DNA of 23,851 nucleotides, taken from the NCBI GenBank assembly GCA_964639525.1, contig CAZXDS010000028.1, positions 1 to 23,851 on the forward strand, written 5' to 3'. Below, piece by piece: positions 8,351 to 16,510 of the stretch (positions are counted from its first letter, which is position 1; every line of letters starts with the position of its first letter). The translations under genes and the position numbers were made by a program. This DNA comes from CAZXDS01 sp964639525 (GTDB taxonomy: Bacteria > Bacteroidota > Ignavibacteria > Ignavibacteriales > Melioribacteraceae). The notes under the pieces were generated by a model. The model ran no database searches and had not been told where the DNA came from. It saw only the letters and a program-made list of their open reading frames with translations.

Positions 8351-8730
8351 ATCCCATGCGCAAGCTCCTCATAACTCCCTTGTCCAAATAATTTTGCAAT
8401 AGAGAAAATATACCATTCCTAAAGAAATGAGCACAATATATTGCTTCTCTAGTCAAACCCATTGATGTTTCTATCGGATTAAAAATCCGCTTTACAATTT
8501 TAAAGCACGAATCACTAAATTCCATTCAACAATAATGATGCATCAAGAGACTGTTATGCCAAAAGTCAGCCTTTAAAAACAAGGTCAAAAAAACGTCTCT
8601 GACAGTTAAATTACATTCTTTTCCTGAACAATATACTAGTTTGCATATGCCCTCAAAAATCCTCCTTATAAACAAGGCACTTAAGCAGTGCATCAATTCA
8701 GTCCGGTTGCTATCCCGGGCTGTTTTGTTT
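8351..8730. other. Decayed gene-free stretch upstream of the transposase remnant
   Basis: About 380 bases between the transposase remnant and menE with no gene I can support. On the minus strand one frame runs from about 8660 to 8334 broken by a single TGA (8526-8528). Its downstream half is a 63-residue open frame starting MEFSDSC. I do not recognise either half as part of the transposase. The minus strand also has AAGGAGG near 8660 followed by an 11-codon frame, probably not meaningful. A REP-like hairpin (8475-8489) and a plus-strand terminator (8700-8732) are inside. It may be the remains of a mobile element insertion. Confidence 0.5.
8475..8489. repeat. REP-like hairpin CGGATT-AAA-AATCCG
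   Basis: A perfect 6-bp stem with a 3-nt loop. It has the same GATT-NNN-AATC core and loop length as the hairpins at 1-25 and 22267-22285. On the minus strand it also shares the neighbouring GTAAAGCGGATTT context with the minus-to-plus comparison of the 22267 copy. It interrupts the decayed region upstream of the transposase remnant. Confidence 0.45.
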
Positions 8731-8732
8731 TT
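8700..8732 (+). terminator. Plus-strand intrinsic terminator without an evident gene
   Basis: AGTCCGG (8700-8706), an 8-nt loop, then CCGGGCT (8715-8721) form a 7-bp GC-rich stem with one T-G wobble. It is followed by GTTTTGTTTTT. The T-run lies on the plus-strand side, yet no plus-strand gene precedes it. The convergent men cluster ends at 8731, where the minus strand has no T-run after the hairpin. It might end a small RNA or be left from a lost gene. Confidence 0.5.
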
Positions 8733-10236
8733 AAACCCTATTTTTTACTATTGAAAGCAGGTCTTCTTTGATAACTTTTCCAAGTACTGTTCTCGGTATC
8801 TTATTTATAAAATATATTGTTTTCGGAATTTTAAAACTCGGCAGAAGTTCTTTTAATTGAATTTGTAATTTTTCTGCTGATATTGTTTTGAAGTTGTCTG
8901 TAGATTTGTTTATCACAACTGCTGCACAAAGTTTTTGACCCCAATGGGTATCACTCATTCCAAACGCAAAAGCATCATGCACTTCTTTGAATGATTTGAT
9001 TTTCTCAGTTACTTCAATGGTAGAGATATTTTCACCGCCGGAAATAATTACATCGTCTTTTCTTCCAATAATAAACAAACGTCCTTGTTCGTCAATTTTC
9101 CCTAAATCGCTTGTTAAATAATATTTGAACTTATGCTCTGTAACTTTGTGGAATTTCAGGTTGGTTTCTTCCGGATTATTATAATATTCTACGGCAACAC
9201 TTGGAGAATTAATCGCAATTTCACCAATCACGTTAGAAGCCAATCGCTTTCCCTTTTCATTCAAAATAAAATATTCTGTGTTCATCATAGGTTTTCCTGC
9301 AAAACTTGTAAGCAAATTTTCATCAAGTAATCTATCGAAAGCAATCATTGATGATGTTTCTGTAGAACCATATACTGTGATTAGTTTGTAACCAAATTCC
9401 ATCGCTTCTTTAACTATTTCAAAAGAAACTCTTCCTCCGCCGAGAAAAATTGATTTGATATTGTTATGCGGAATTATTTTCGCGTCCAATAATCTTTGAA
9501 GAGTTGTTGGTACCAATGAAATAAAATTTACTTTGCCCTTGGTAACGGCATCGGAAATAGTTTCGGTTGAAATTAAATTGGGAATAATTAATTTATTTCC
9601 ACCAAGAAATGCACGGATAATAATTGAAAATCCTCCGATATGATAAAATGGCAAGGAAGCAAACCAACAATCCTCCGGCAAAGGCTGAAGTAATTCAATC
9701 ACGCCTTCCGCACTGTGTATTAAATTTTGAAAAGTTATCTCCACGCACTTAGGTTTTCCGCTTGAACCGGATGTGAACATCAGTAAAGCAGTTTTGTTCC
9801 GTCTTATTTTCCATTCTTTAAGAGAGGGAACAGATTGATTGTCTTCGTCGTAATTATTTTGATAAACCGTAAACTGTGAAAATAAATTATTGTGCTTTTC
9901 TTTTTCAATATCAGTAAAAATTAGTTTTGCACCTACAAAGTTCAATTGTTTAATAATTTCATTTTCACTTTGTTTAATATTTATTGGAACGGGGATAGCA
10001 CCAATTGCCCAAATAGCAAGCAGTTCAATTACAAAATCAATTGAGTTTCGTGAAACAATTGCAACTTTATCATCTTCCGAAATATTTAAGATTTTGAGCG
10101 AGCTACATGTTTTATTTCTCTTTTCAATTAATTCTTGCGCAGTAAAATCCTCATTATTAAATGAGGCAATTATCTTATTTTTAAATTTTTCAGATAGTTG
10201 CAGAAGCCAGTCTATATATGGATTAACTGAAAGCAT
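8731..10236 (-). CDS. menE: o-Succinylbenzoate-CoA ligase
   Basis: A 501-residue adenylate-forming enzyme that activates o-succinylbenzoate with ATP and CoA in menaquinone synthesis. ANL-superfamily motifs are in order: the P-loop LMFTSGSSGKPK around residues 149-160, VYGSTETSS, YLTSDLGKID and the hinge IIGRKDDVIISGGENIS. The C-terminal catalytic lysine lies in RTVLGKVIKEDL (Lys487). Length is normal for MenE. Its ATG overlaps the menC stop in a TAATG arrangement, so translation is probably coupled. It is the last gene of the menH-B-A-C-E cluster. The motifs alone would fit other acyl-CoA ligases; the position after menC makes MenE nearly certain. Confidence 0.93.
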   Translation of the reverse strand: MLSVNPYIDWLLQLSEKFKNKIIASFNNEDFTAQELIEKRNKTCSSLKILNISEDDKVAIVSRNSIDFVIELLAIWAIGAIPVPINIKQSENEIIKQLNFVGAKLIFTDIEKEKHNNLFSQFTVYQNNYDEDNQSVPSLKEWKIRRNKTALLMFTSGSSGKPKCVEITFQNLIHSAEGVIELLQPLPEDCWFASLPFYHIGGFSIIIRAFLGGNKLIIPNLISTETISDAVTKGKVNFISLVPTTLQRLLDAKIIPHNNIKSIFLGGGRVSFEIVKEAMEFGYKLITVYGSTETSSMIAFDRLLDENLLTSFAGKPMMNTEYFILNEKGKRLASNVIGEIAINSPSVAVEYYNNPEETNLKFHKVTEHKFKYYLTSDLGKIDEQGRLFIIGRKDDVIISGGENISTIEVTEKIKSFKEVHDAFAFGMSDTHWGQKLCAAVVINKSTDNFKTISAEKLQIQLKELLPSFKIPKTIYFINKIPRTVLGKVIKEDLLSIVKNRV

Positions 10237-11285
10237 TACTCAAATTCGGGCGGATATTTTGAAATATCAATCATACCATTTTCAATTTTGTAAGAATCAT
10301 TGGCTAAATCATAGTTAAATAATTGGGCTGTTGCTAAACCGTGTGAGTATTGATGCTCCGTTAAGGAAGCCAAAAAGTTAACAGCACTTCTTCCAACTAC
10401 CGATTCAAACGCTGATGAAATTACAACTACTTTTTTTTGTTCATTTGCTTCATTTATTAAACTAAAGGTATTAAATAATGAACCGAGCAATGACGGTTTA
10501 AGCACAATAAATTTTATGCTATTATTGTGCAAAAAAAGCCTGGCGTCCTTAACTGTCTTGAGGCATTCATCCGGTGCAATGGGAATGTTCACATTTTTTG
10601 CAAGCTTAAACAGTTCCGATTTCCCTTCTACAGGCTGTTCAATATATTGAACGTTAAATTGTTTAATTTGAGAAATATTTTTTTCAGCTTCAACTCTCGT
10701 CCATTTGCCGTTAGCATCAAGACGAATATTTATAGAATCACCAAATTCATTTCTAATTGCTCTAATTATTTTGAAATCAGAATCAAATAAACTTTTACCC
10801 ACTTTAAGTTTAAATGTTTTAAAACCGTCATTTATTGCTTTTTTAATGATAGAAATGCTTTTCTTTTCGGAATTGAATCCTAGAATAAAATTTACCGGTA
10901 CTTTTAATTTTCTATTTGTGAATGTTAAATCTAATTCTTCTCTATGCCTCATGAAATAAAGACTCAGCAAACATTGGTCAAACGCAAAATGTGCAGTCGG
11001 TGAGATTTCCAAGTTGGAACTAAACTCTTTAATTTTACTGAAATCATCAACCAATTCAGCATTAGTAAAATTCTTTTCAATTTTTTTTAATGATTTTTCT
11101 GCATTAATTAAAGTATCCGAACCAAAATTTTCGAGTGGCGAGGCTTCGCCGAGTGCAGTATTTCCAAACTCATCCGTAATTTTAAGTATAAAACCAATAC
11201 GTTCAGAATAGATACTTTTAGCAGTAACAAGTTTTTGAGAAAATTGTAATTTGTATGGCGTGTATGTGATTTCTTTTAATATCAT
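10236..11285 (-). CDS. menC: o-Succinylbenzoate synthase
   Basis: A 349-residue enolase-superfamily enzyme that dehydrates SHCHC to o-succinylbenzoate. The catalytic set is complete: Lys159-x-Lys161 (FKLKVGK), metal ligands Asp190 (RLDANGKW), Glu216 (YIEQPVE) and Asp239 (PDECLK), and Lys263 (IVLKPSLLG). The superfamily also includes dipeptide epimerases and muconate cycloisomerases, but the men neighbours settle the assignment. The stop shares one base with the menE start. A 145-base spacer separates it from menA upstream, the only large gap in the cluster, so it may have its own promoter or depend on read-through. Confidence 0.93.
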   Translation of the reverse strand: MILKEITYTPYKLQFSQKLVTAKSIYSERIGFILKITDEFGNTALGEASPLENFGSDTLINAEKSLKKIEKNFTNAELVDDFSKIKEFSSNLEISPTAHFAFDQCLLSLYFMRHREELDLTFTNRKLKVPVNFILGFNSEKKSISIIKKAINDGFKTFKLKVGKSLFDSDFKIIRAIRNEFGDSINIRLDANGKWTRVEAEKNISQIKQFNVQYIEQPVEGKSELFKLAKNVNIPIAPDECLKTVKDARLFLHNNSIKFIVLKPSLLGSLFNTFSLINEANEQKKVVVISSAFESVVGRSAVNFLASLTEHQYSHGLATAQLFNYDLANDSYKIENGMIDISKYPPEFE

Positions 11286-11430
11286 AGCGAGATAAATCGT
11301 AAGTTAGTCCGCCGTGGCGGGGTATAATTTATTCTTAAAACAACTTTGATTTGTCAAGTTCAATATTCTAATTTCAAAATTTCCGTTTATCTGCAAGAAA
11401 AAAAAGCATCGCCACGAATTCACGAATGTT
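11286..11430. other. menA-menC spacer with short repeats
   Basis: A 145-base interruption in an otherwise tight cluster. It contains a small GC-rich hairpin CCGCC-GT-GGCGG (11309-11320) and an 8-bp direct repeat CACGAATT/CACGAATG (11413-11428). Both resemble short dispersed repeats rather than coding sequence. Neither strand shows a convincing terminator. The hairpin could partly block read-through or stabilise a processed end between menA and menC, which is inference. Confidence 0.4.
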
Positions 11431-12330
11431 TCATATCAAAATGCCGATGGAAAACAATAACCCGTATATTAGTGAAAGTTTTGCAGTTTGAGCCAGAGTT
11501 TTGTTTAATGCTTCTCCTTCAAGACTGTAAATCATTTTAATAAGCGTAATAGCTAACGGCAACGACAATAGCGGAAGAAAAACCCACACACTATTCTTGT
11601 AAAAAAAATAAAAGAGTAAAGGCACAATGTATGTAATTATAGTAAAAACTAAATACTGTATTCTTGTAAAAGTACCTCCGAATTTTACCGCAAGTGTTTT
11701 CTTTCCGGCAAGTTTGTCCTCGTTTCTATCACGATAATTATTTACAACAAGAATATTTGTTATCAGTGCTCCTACGGGAACCGAAGCCCAAACGACAAAT
11801 GTTGATATCTGCACAGACTGAACATAGTATGTCCCAATTGTTCCGACAAAACCGAAAAAAACGAATACAAAAATATCGCCAAGTCCATTGTAGGCAAGCG
11901 GAAAAGGTCCGGCAGTATAAGCATATCCGGCAGCAATGGATAAAATTCCGATTATTAAAATCGGTAATCCGGCAAGATAAACAAGATACAATCCCAAAAC
12001 AAAAGTTAGTCCGAAAGTAAAAAATATTCCGAGTTTCATTTCTTTAACGGAAATTAAACCGTTTGCCAAAACTCTGTCCGGACCTGTTCTATCGTTTGTA
12101 TCGGAGCCTTTTAAGTAATCGTGTAAATCATTAACAAAATTAGTAGCAATTTGAATTAGCAGCGAGCAGAGCAGAGCTACAAATGCAGCAGCCGGCAAAA
12201 AGTATCCGTCGTGAATAGCAATGGATGTTCCCATTACAACCGGAACTACGGCAGCCGGTAATGTTTTAGGTCTTGAAGCAAGAACCCAACTTTCAAATTT
12301 GCTTATTTTTTGTGTTGTTGTTTTTATCAT
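11431..12330 (-). CDS. menA: 1,4-Dihydroxy-2-naphthoate polyprenyltransferase
   Basis: A 299-residue integral membrane UbiA-family enzyme that attaches the polyprenyl tail to 1,4-dihydroxy-2-naphthoate, making demethylmenaquinone. The first Asp-rich motif is FVNDLHDYLKGSDTNDR (Asp68 to about residue 80). The second is NNYRDRNEDKLAGKKTLAV. These bind the Mg-diphosphate of the prenyl donor. Several hydrophobic membrane segments run through the protein, with one at the very C-terminus. Spacing to menB upstream is 15 bases, so they are co-transcribed. Length and the RTGPDRVLANG signature fit MenA rather than UbiA or heme O synthase. Confidence 0.94.
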   Translation of the reverse strand: MIKTTTQKISKFESWVLASRPKTLPAAVVPVVMGTSIAIHDGYFLPAAAFVALLCSLLIQIATNFVNDLHDYLKGSDTNDRTGPDRVLANGLISVKEMKLGIFFTFGLTFVLGLYLVYLAGLPILIIGILSIAAGYAYTAGPFPLAYNGLGDIFVFVFFGFVGTIGTYYVQSVQISTFVVWASVPVGALITNILVVNNYRDRNEDKLAGKKTLAVKFGGTFTRIQYLVFTIITYIVPLLFYFFYKNSVWVFLPLLSLPLAITLIKMIYSLEGEALNKTLAQTAKLSLIYGLLFSIGILI

Positions 12331-12345
12331 CTGTTCTTTGCTATT

Positions 12346-13179
12346 TTAAGGAACTCTCGGAAATTTTGAAAAATCCGGTTTACGTTTTTCATTGTAGGCA
12401 TTTCTTCCTTCCTGTGCTTCTTCGCTCATATAATAAAGAAGAGTTGCGTTACCGGCAAGTTCCTGAATCCCGGCTTGTCCGTCAAGCTCGGCATTAAAAG
12501 ACGATTTTAATAATCTAATTGATAACGGACTATGCTGAAGTATTTCCTTCGCCCAAGTTACACCTTCGTTTTCAAGTTGATTAACCGGAACGACCTTATT
12601 AATAAGTCCCATTTGCAAAGCTTCCTCGGCGTTATATTGGCGACATAAATACCAAATTTCACGTGCTTTTTTTTGCCCAACCAATCTTGCAAGATAGCTT
12701 GCCCCAAAGCCTCCGTCAAAGCTGCCGACTTTTGGTCCGGTTTGCCCAAAAATTGCATTCTCTGCTGCAATTGTTAAATCGCAAACAATGTGTAAAACGT
12801 GTCCGCCACCGATTGAGTATCCTGCAACAAGTGCAATAACGGGTTTCGGAATACTGCGGATTTGCTTTTGTACGTCAAGTATATTTAATCGCGGAACTCC
12901 GTCGCCTCCCACATATCCTTTGTCGCCGCGTATTTTCTGATCACCACCGGAACAGAAAGCATATTTCCCATCTTTTGCAGGTCCGGCGCCTGTTAACAAA
13001 ATAACCCCGACTTCAGTATCCTCGCGGACAATGTTAAAAGCGTCAAGCATTTCTAAAACTGTTTCCGGACGAAAAGCATTCCGCCGTTCAGGGCGGTTAA
13101 TCGTTATTCGGGCAATGCCTTCGTATTTTTCATAAATAATATCTTCATATTCTTTTGCTATTTGCCAATTATATTTCAT
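12346..13179 (-). CDS. menB: 1,4-Dihydroxy-2-naphthoyl-CoA synthase
   Basis: A 277-residue crotonase-family enzyme that cyclises o-succinylbenzoyl-CoA to 1,4-dihydroxy-2-naphthoyl-CoA. Visible signatures are NRPERRNAFRPETV, the oxyanion-hole segment CSGGDQKIRGDKGY, AGYSIGGGHVLHIVCDLTIA, and GQTGPKVGSFDGGFGASYLA. The C-terminal ending KPDFSKFPRVP is characteristic of MenB and separates it from generic enoyl-CoA hydratases. It lies 17 bases after menH and 15 bases before menA, clearly in one transcript. Confidence 0.96.
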   Translation of the reverse strand: MKYNWQIAKEYEDIIYEKYEGIARITINRPERRNAFRPETVLEMLDAFNIVREDTEVGVILLTGAGPAKDGKYAFCSGGDQKIRGDKGYVGGDGVPRLNILDVQKQIRSIPKPVIALVAGYSIGGGHVLHIVCDLTIAAENAIFGQTGPKVGSFDGGFGASYLARLVGQKKAREIWYLCRQYNAEEALQMGLINKVVPVNQLENEGVTWAKEILQHSPLSIRLLKSSFNAELDGQAGIQELAGNATLLYYMSEEAQEGRNAYNEKRKPDFSKFPRVP

Positions 13180-13196
13180 AAAAATTTTACCAACAA

Positions 13197-14024
13197 TTAA
13201 AAATATTTGTTTAAAAATGAATTTACTAAATTAGTAAATTCTTCTTCCTTTTCTAAATGAACATTATGTCCGCAATTTTGAATATTTTTAAAATTGGCAT
13301 CTTTAATTAATTCGCTAACTTTTTTATTTGTGATACTGTATTTTTTATCCAACTCACCTGAAACCAACAAAACGGGAAACTTGAATGTTTTCAACAAGTC
13401 CCATTTTGATTTCATTTTCCCCTGACTAAATTCTTTTAATATCTTTGATAATCCAACCGGACTACTTTTACTTCGCTGTCTAATTATTTTTCGTAATTTT
13501 TCATCCCCAATATTTTTTAGCGAACTAAAGAACGGCTGATTCATCCACTTGTTAATAAAAATTTCAATTCCATCTTGCAGTATTGAGTCCGCTAGCTTTT
13601 TATCATTTGTTAAACGTAACGCTCTTTCTGCCTCGCTAACTATTCCGGGCGAAGCACTTTCCAGAACCATTGCTGAAACAAAATTCGGATATGCGACAGA
13701 ATAGGATAGAGCAATTCGTCCACCCATCGAATAACCGACAAATATATTTTTACCGAATCCAAAATATTTTACAATAGTATGCAATTGTTTCAATAGATAT
13801 TTCTCGGAATAAAAACTGCTCTTGCTGGGTGAATCGGATTGACCGTGCCCGATAATATCAATTTTAATAAGAAAATATTTTTCGGGAAGTTTATTATTTA
13901 GAAAATTCCAATCGCTTCCTTTTCCCGTAAATCCGTGAAGCAAAAATATTGGGATAGAATTTATTGTCCTTTTAGATTTGTCAAAATCAATTGATATTTG
14001 AATTCCGTTTGCCGGTATTTTCAT
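13197..14024 (-). CDS. menH: SHCHC synthase-like alpha/beta hydrolase
   Basis: A 275-residue alpha/beta hydrolase, first gene of the men cluster. The expected reaction is loss of pyruvate from SEPHCHC to give SHCHC. Visible elements are the oxyanion-hole motif LLHGFTGKGSDW, the nucleophile elbow GYSMGGR with Ser99, an acid candidate in VSGELDKKY, and the catalytic His253 in CGHNVHLE. Length is slightly above E. coli MenH. The fold alone is not specific, so MenH rests on close sequence style and on lying 17 bases before menB. menF and menD, which often precede it in Bacteroidota, are not upstream here. The ATG at 14024 has no clear Shine-Dalgarno. Confidence 0.88.
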   Translation of the reverse strand: MKIPANGIQISIDFDKSKRTINSIPIFLLHGFTGKGSDWNFLNNKLPEKYFLIKIDIIGHGQSDSPSKSSFYSEKYLLKQLHTIVKYFGFGKNIFVGYSMGGRIALSYSVAYPNFVSAMVLESASPGIVSEAERALRLTNDKKLADSILQDGIEIFINKWMNQPFFSSLKNIGDEKLRKIIRQRSKSSPVGLSKILKEFSQGKMKSKWDLLKTFKFPVLLVSGELDKKYSITNKKVSELIKDANFKNIQNCGHNVHLEKEEEFTNLVNSFLNKYF

Positions 14025-14090
14025 TAGATAATAATTTTTGTATCAGTTATTACTGAACCTGAGTTTTAATGTTATTTTTACAGTAAATGT

Positions 14091-14213
14091 ATGAGTCCAT
14101 TCTAAAAAGTAATATTTTAATTAACCCACGACTTCAGTCGCTGGGAAACAGACTAAAAACGAACTTCTCCAAACGGACTTTAGTCCGTTTGGGGCTTTTT
14201 AGAGTGGACTCAT
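14091..14213. repeat. 123-bp palindromic REP/MITE-like element
   Basis: Outer inverted repeats ATGAGTCCATTCTAAAAAG (14091-14109) and CTTTTTAGAGTGGACTCAT (14195-14213) match at 18 of 19 positions. Inside are two further hairpins. One is CCCACGACT-TC-AGTCGCTGGG (about 14131-14151), a 9-bp stem with one bulge. The other is CCAAACGGACT-TT-AGTCCGTTTGG (14169-14192), a perfect 11-bp stem. Both share the GACTTYAGTC core. No coding capacity and no obvious target-site duplication. It occupies the divergent spacer between menH and the YyaL-like gene, so it may influence both promoters. The left half recurs at 23800-23851. A RAYT/Y1-type or other transposase would have to act from elsewhere. Confidence 0.85.
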
Positions 14214-14322
14214 ATATAAAAACAAATAAGAATAGCCTGTACAAACATAGCATAAATTTTGATGTTTCTCATAAAGGATAAAATATCCTATATTGAGATT
14301 CAAAATAAAACTTACTAAAAAC

Positions 14323-16509
14323 ATGACAAAGAAAACAACAAATATTATCTTTCTATTATTGTTAACTTTCAATATATCAGCTTGTAATAATGGGGAAAAC
14401 AAGGAAGCGGAAATGGATAAACTTAATAAAGGCAAAAAGCCCAATCATTTAATAAACGAAAAATCACCTTATCTTCTGCAGCACGCTTACAATCCTGTTG
14501 ACTGGTATCCATGGGGTGAAGAGGCGTTTGAAAAAGCCGGACTTGAAAATAAAGCAATATTCCTTTCAATCGGATATTCAACTTGCCATTGGTGTCATGT
14601 GATGGAACACGAATCTTTTGAAGATAGTTCCGTGGCGGAAATAATGAACAAATATTTTGTTTCAATTAAAGTTGATAGAGAAGAGCGTCCCGACATTGAC
14701 AATATATATATGACTGTCTGCCAAATGCTAACCGGAAGCGGTGGTTGGCCTTTAACAATAATTATGACGCCCGATAAAAAACCATTTTACGCAGGTACTT
14801 ACATACCAAAAGAAACTCGATTTGGAAGGATGGGTTTGATGGAACTTTTGCCTAAAGTAGAAGATGTTTGGCAAAATGAACGTACTAAAATAAATGAAAG
14901 TGCAAATCAAATAGCAGGTAAGCTCAAAAATATTACTAATATACAAGGTGGTAATGTTATTGGTAAATCAATTTTTGCAAAAGCATTTAACTCTTTAAGC
15001 TCAAAATTTGATGATAAAAACGGCGGATTTGGGCAAGCCCCGAAATTTCCCACATCACAAAACTTGCTGTTTTTACTGCGGAATTGGGAATCAACGAAAG
15101 ATGCAAAAGCACTGCAAATGGTTGAAAAAACTTTAACACAAATGAAGCGAGGCGGAATATTTGATCAAATAGGATTTGGTTTTCATAGATATTCGACCGA
15201 TAACCATTGGCTTTTACCACATTTTGAAAAAATGCTTTATGACCAAGCTATGCTTGCTCTAGCCTTCACTGAAACTTACCAAGCAACCGGAAAATATTTA
15301 TACAAAGAAACAGCAGAGCAAATATTCACTTATGTTTTGCGTGATATGACGGCGGAAAATGGCGGTTTTTTTTCTGCTGAAGATGCTGACAGCGACGGAG
15401 AAGAAGGGAAATTTTATGTTTGGACTACAGATGAAATTAGTCTGATATTAAATAAAGAGGATGCTGATTTTTTTATCAATGTTTTCAATCTAACAAAAAA
15501 AGGGAATTTCAAAGACCAATCAACCGGAAATTTCACAGGTACAAATATTCCACATATAGAAAGGAGTATTTCTGAAATTGCAAAAAAATATACTTTAACC
15601 GAAAAACAAATTGATACGAGAATAGAGAAGATAAGAGAAATTCTTTTTGTTGAACGAGAAAAAAGAATTCACCCATTTAAAGATGATAAAATTTTAACCG
15701 ACTGGAACGGCTTAATGATAGCTGCATTCTCAAAAGCCGGTAGAGTGTTTGATAATATTGAATATACCAATGCTGCGGAAAAAGCTGCGGAATTTATTTT
15801 CAATAATTTATCCTCCGGCAACAGACTTCTTCACCGCTACCGAAAAGGAGAAGCAAAAACAAAAGGAAATTTGGATGATTATTCGTTTTTTGTTTTTGGT
15901 TTGCTTGAACTTTATGAAGCAACTTTTAATCATAGATATTTACAAAAAGCAATTGAATATACAGAAGTGATGCGAACACATTTTGAAGATAATAAAAACG
16001 AAGGATTCTATTTCTCACCGGACGATGGCGAAAAACTATTAATAAGAACAAAGGAAATTTACGACGCAGCAATTCCTTCCGGAAACTCAGTTGCATTTTA
16101 TAATTTAGTAAGGCTTGGTAGAATTACTGCTAATACAAAGTATGATGAACTCGCTGCGGATTTAACAAAAGCATTTTCTGCTAATATTGAGCAAAGCCCA
16201 ACCGGCGTAAGCTTTTTATTATCCGGTTTGGAATTTGAACTTGGAAAAAGCTTTGAGATTGTAATAGTCGGTGAAAAAACTGCCAAGAATTATGCTCAAA
16301 TTGTGAATGCAATTTATTCGAAATATATTCCCAATAAAGTTGTAATATCAATTAATAGCGATAATAGAAATAAAATAACCGAACTTGCGCCATTTACAGA
16401 AAGTTATCAAGGAAGTCCGAATAAAACTACAGTTTACGTATGTGAAAATTATGTTTGCAGCTTACCGGTAAATGATACGGCAGAATTGTTAAAATTATTG
16501 GACAAATAA
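14323..16509 (+). CDS. YyaL/DUF255-family thioredoxin-fold protein, predicted lipoprotein
   Basis: A predicted 728-residue protein. The open frame reaches a TTG at 14293, but the ATG at 14323 begins a clean lipoprotein signal (MTKKTTN, hydrophobic run, lipobox ISAC with Cys21). The N-terminal domain starts at NHLINEKSPYLLQHAYNPVDW and has the redox-like motif CHWC (Cys88, Cys91) and GSGGWPLTIIMTPD, the DUF255 signature found in bacterial YyaL and animal SPATA20. The remaining ~480 residues form the (alpha/alpha)6-barrel-like region seen in this family, with PKFPTSQNLLFLLR, HFEKMLYDQAMLA, SAEDADSDGEEGKFYVW and LTDWNGLMIAAF. The biochemical role of the family is not established. Lipidation would place this copy on a membrane facing the periplasm, whereas many relatives are cytoplasmic. 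It converges with the hybrid kinase with one base between the stops and no terminator. Confidence 0.9.
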   Translation: MTKKTTNIIFLLLLTFNISACNNGENKEAEMDKLNKGKKPNHLINEKSPYLLQHAYNPVDWYPWGEEAFEKAGLENKAIFLSIGYSTCHWCHVMEHESFEDSSVAEIMNKYFVSIKVDREERPDIDNIYMTVCQMLTGSGGWPLTIIMTPDKKPFYAGTYIPKETRFGRMGLMELLPKVEDVWQNERTKINESANQIAGKLKNITNIQGGNVIGKSIFAKAFNSLSSKFDDKNGGFGQAPKFPTSQNLLFLLRNWESTKDAKALQMVEKTLTQMKRGGIFDQIGFGFHRYSTDNHWLLPHFEKMLYDQAMLALAFTETYQATGKYLYKETAEQIFTYVLRDMTAENGGFFSAEDADSDGEEGKFYVWTTDEISLILNKEDADFFINVFNLTKKGNFKDQSTGNFTGTNIPHIERSISEIAKKYTLTEKQIDTRIEKIREILFVEREKRIHPFKDDKILTDWNGLMIAAFSKAGRVFDNIEYTNAAEKAAEFIFNNLSSGNRLLHRYRKGEAKTKGNLDDYSFFVFGLLELYEATFNHRYLQKAIEYTEVMRTHFEDNKNEGFYFSPDDGEKLLIRTKEIYDAAIPSGNSVAFYNLVRLGRITANTKYDELAADLTKAFSANIEQSPTGVSFLLSGLEFELGKSFEIVIVGEKTAKNYAQIVNAIYSKYIPNKVVISINSDNRNKITELAPFTESYQGSPNKTTVYVCENYVCSLPVNDTAELLKLLDK

Positions 16510-16510
16510 A

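Noticed and set aside
8334..8525. 63-residue minus-strand ORF (MEFSDSC...) as a real gene
   Set aside because: No recognised domain, lies in a decayed mobile region, has a hairpin repeat within it and no good ribosome site.
9890..10318. 142-residue plus-strand open frame across the menE/menC junction
   Set aside because: Antisense to the N-terminus of menE and the C-terminus of menC, both with intact motifs; no domain recognised.
14293..14322. TTG start for the YyaL-like protein
   Set aside because: It adds ten mostly charged residues ahead of a typical lipoprotein signal, and the ATG at 14323 fits the family and signal peptide better.
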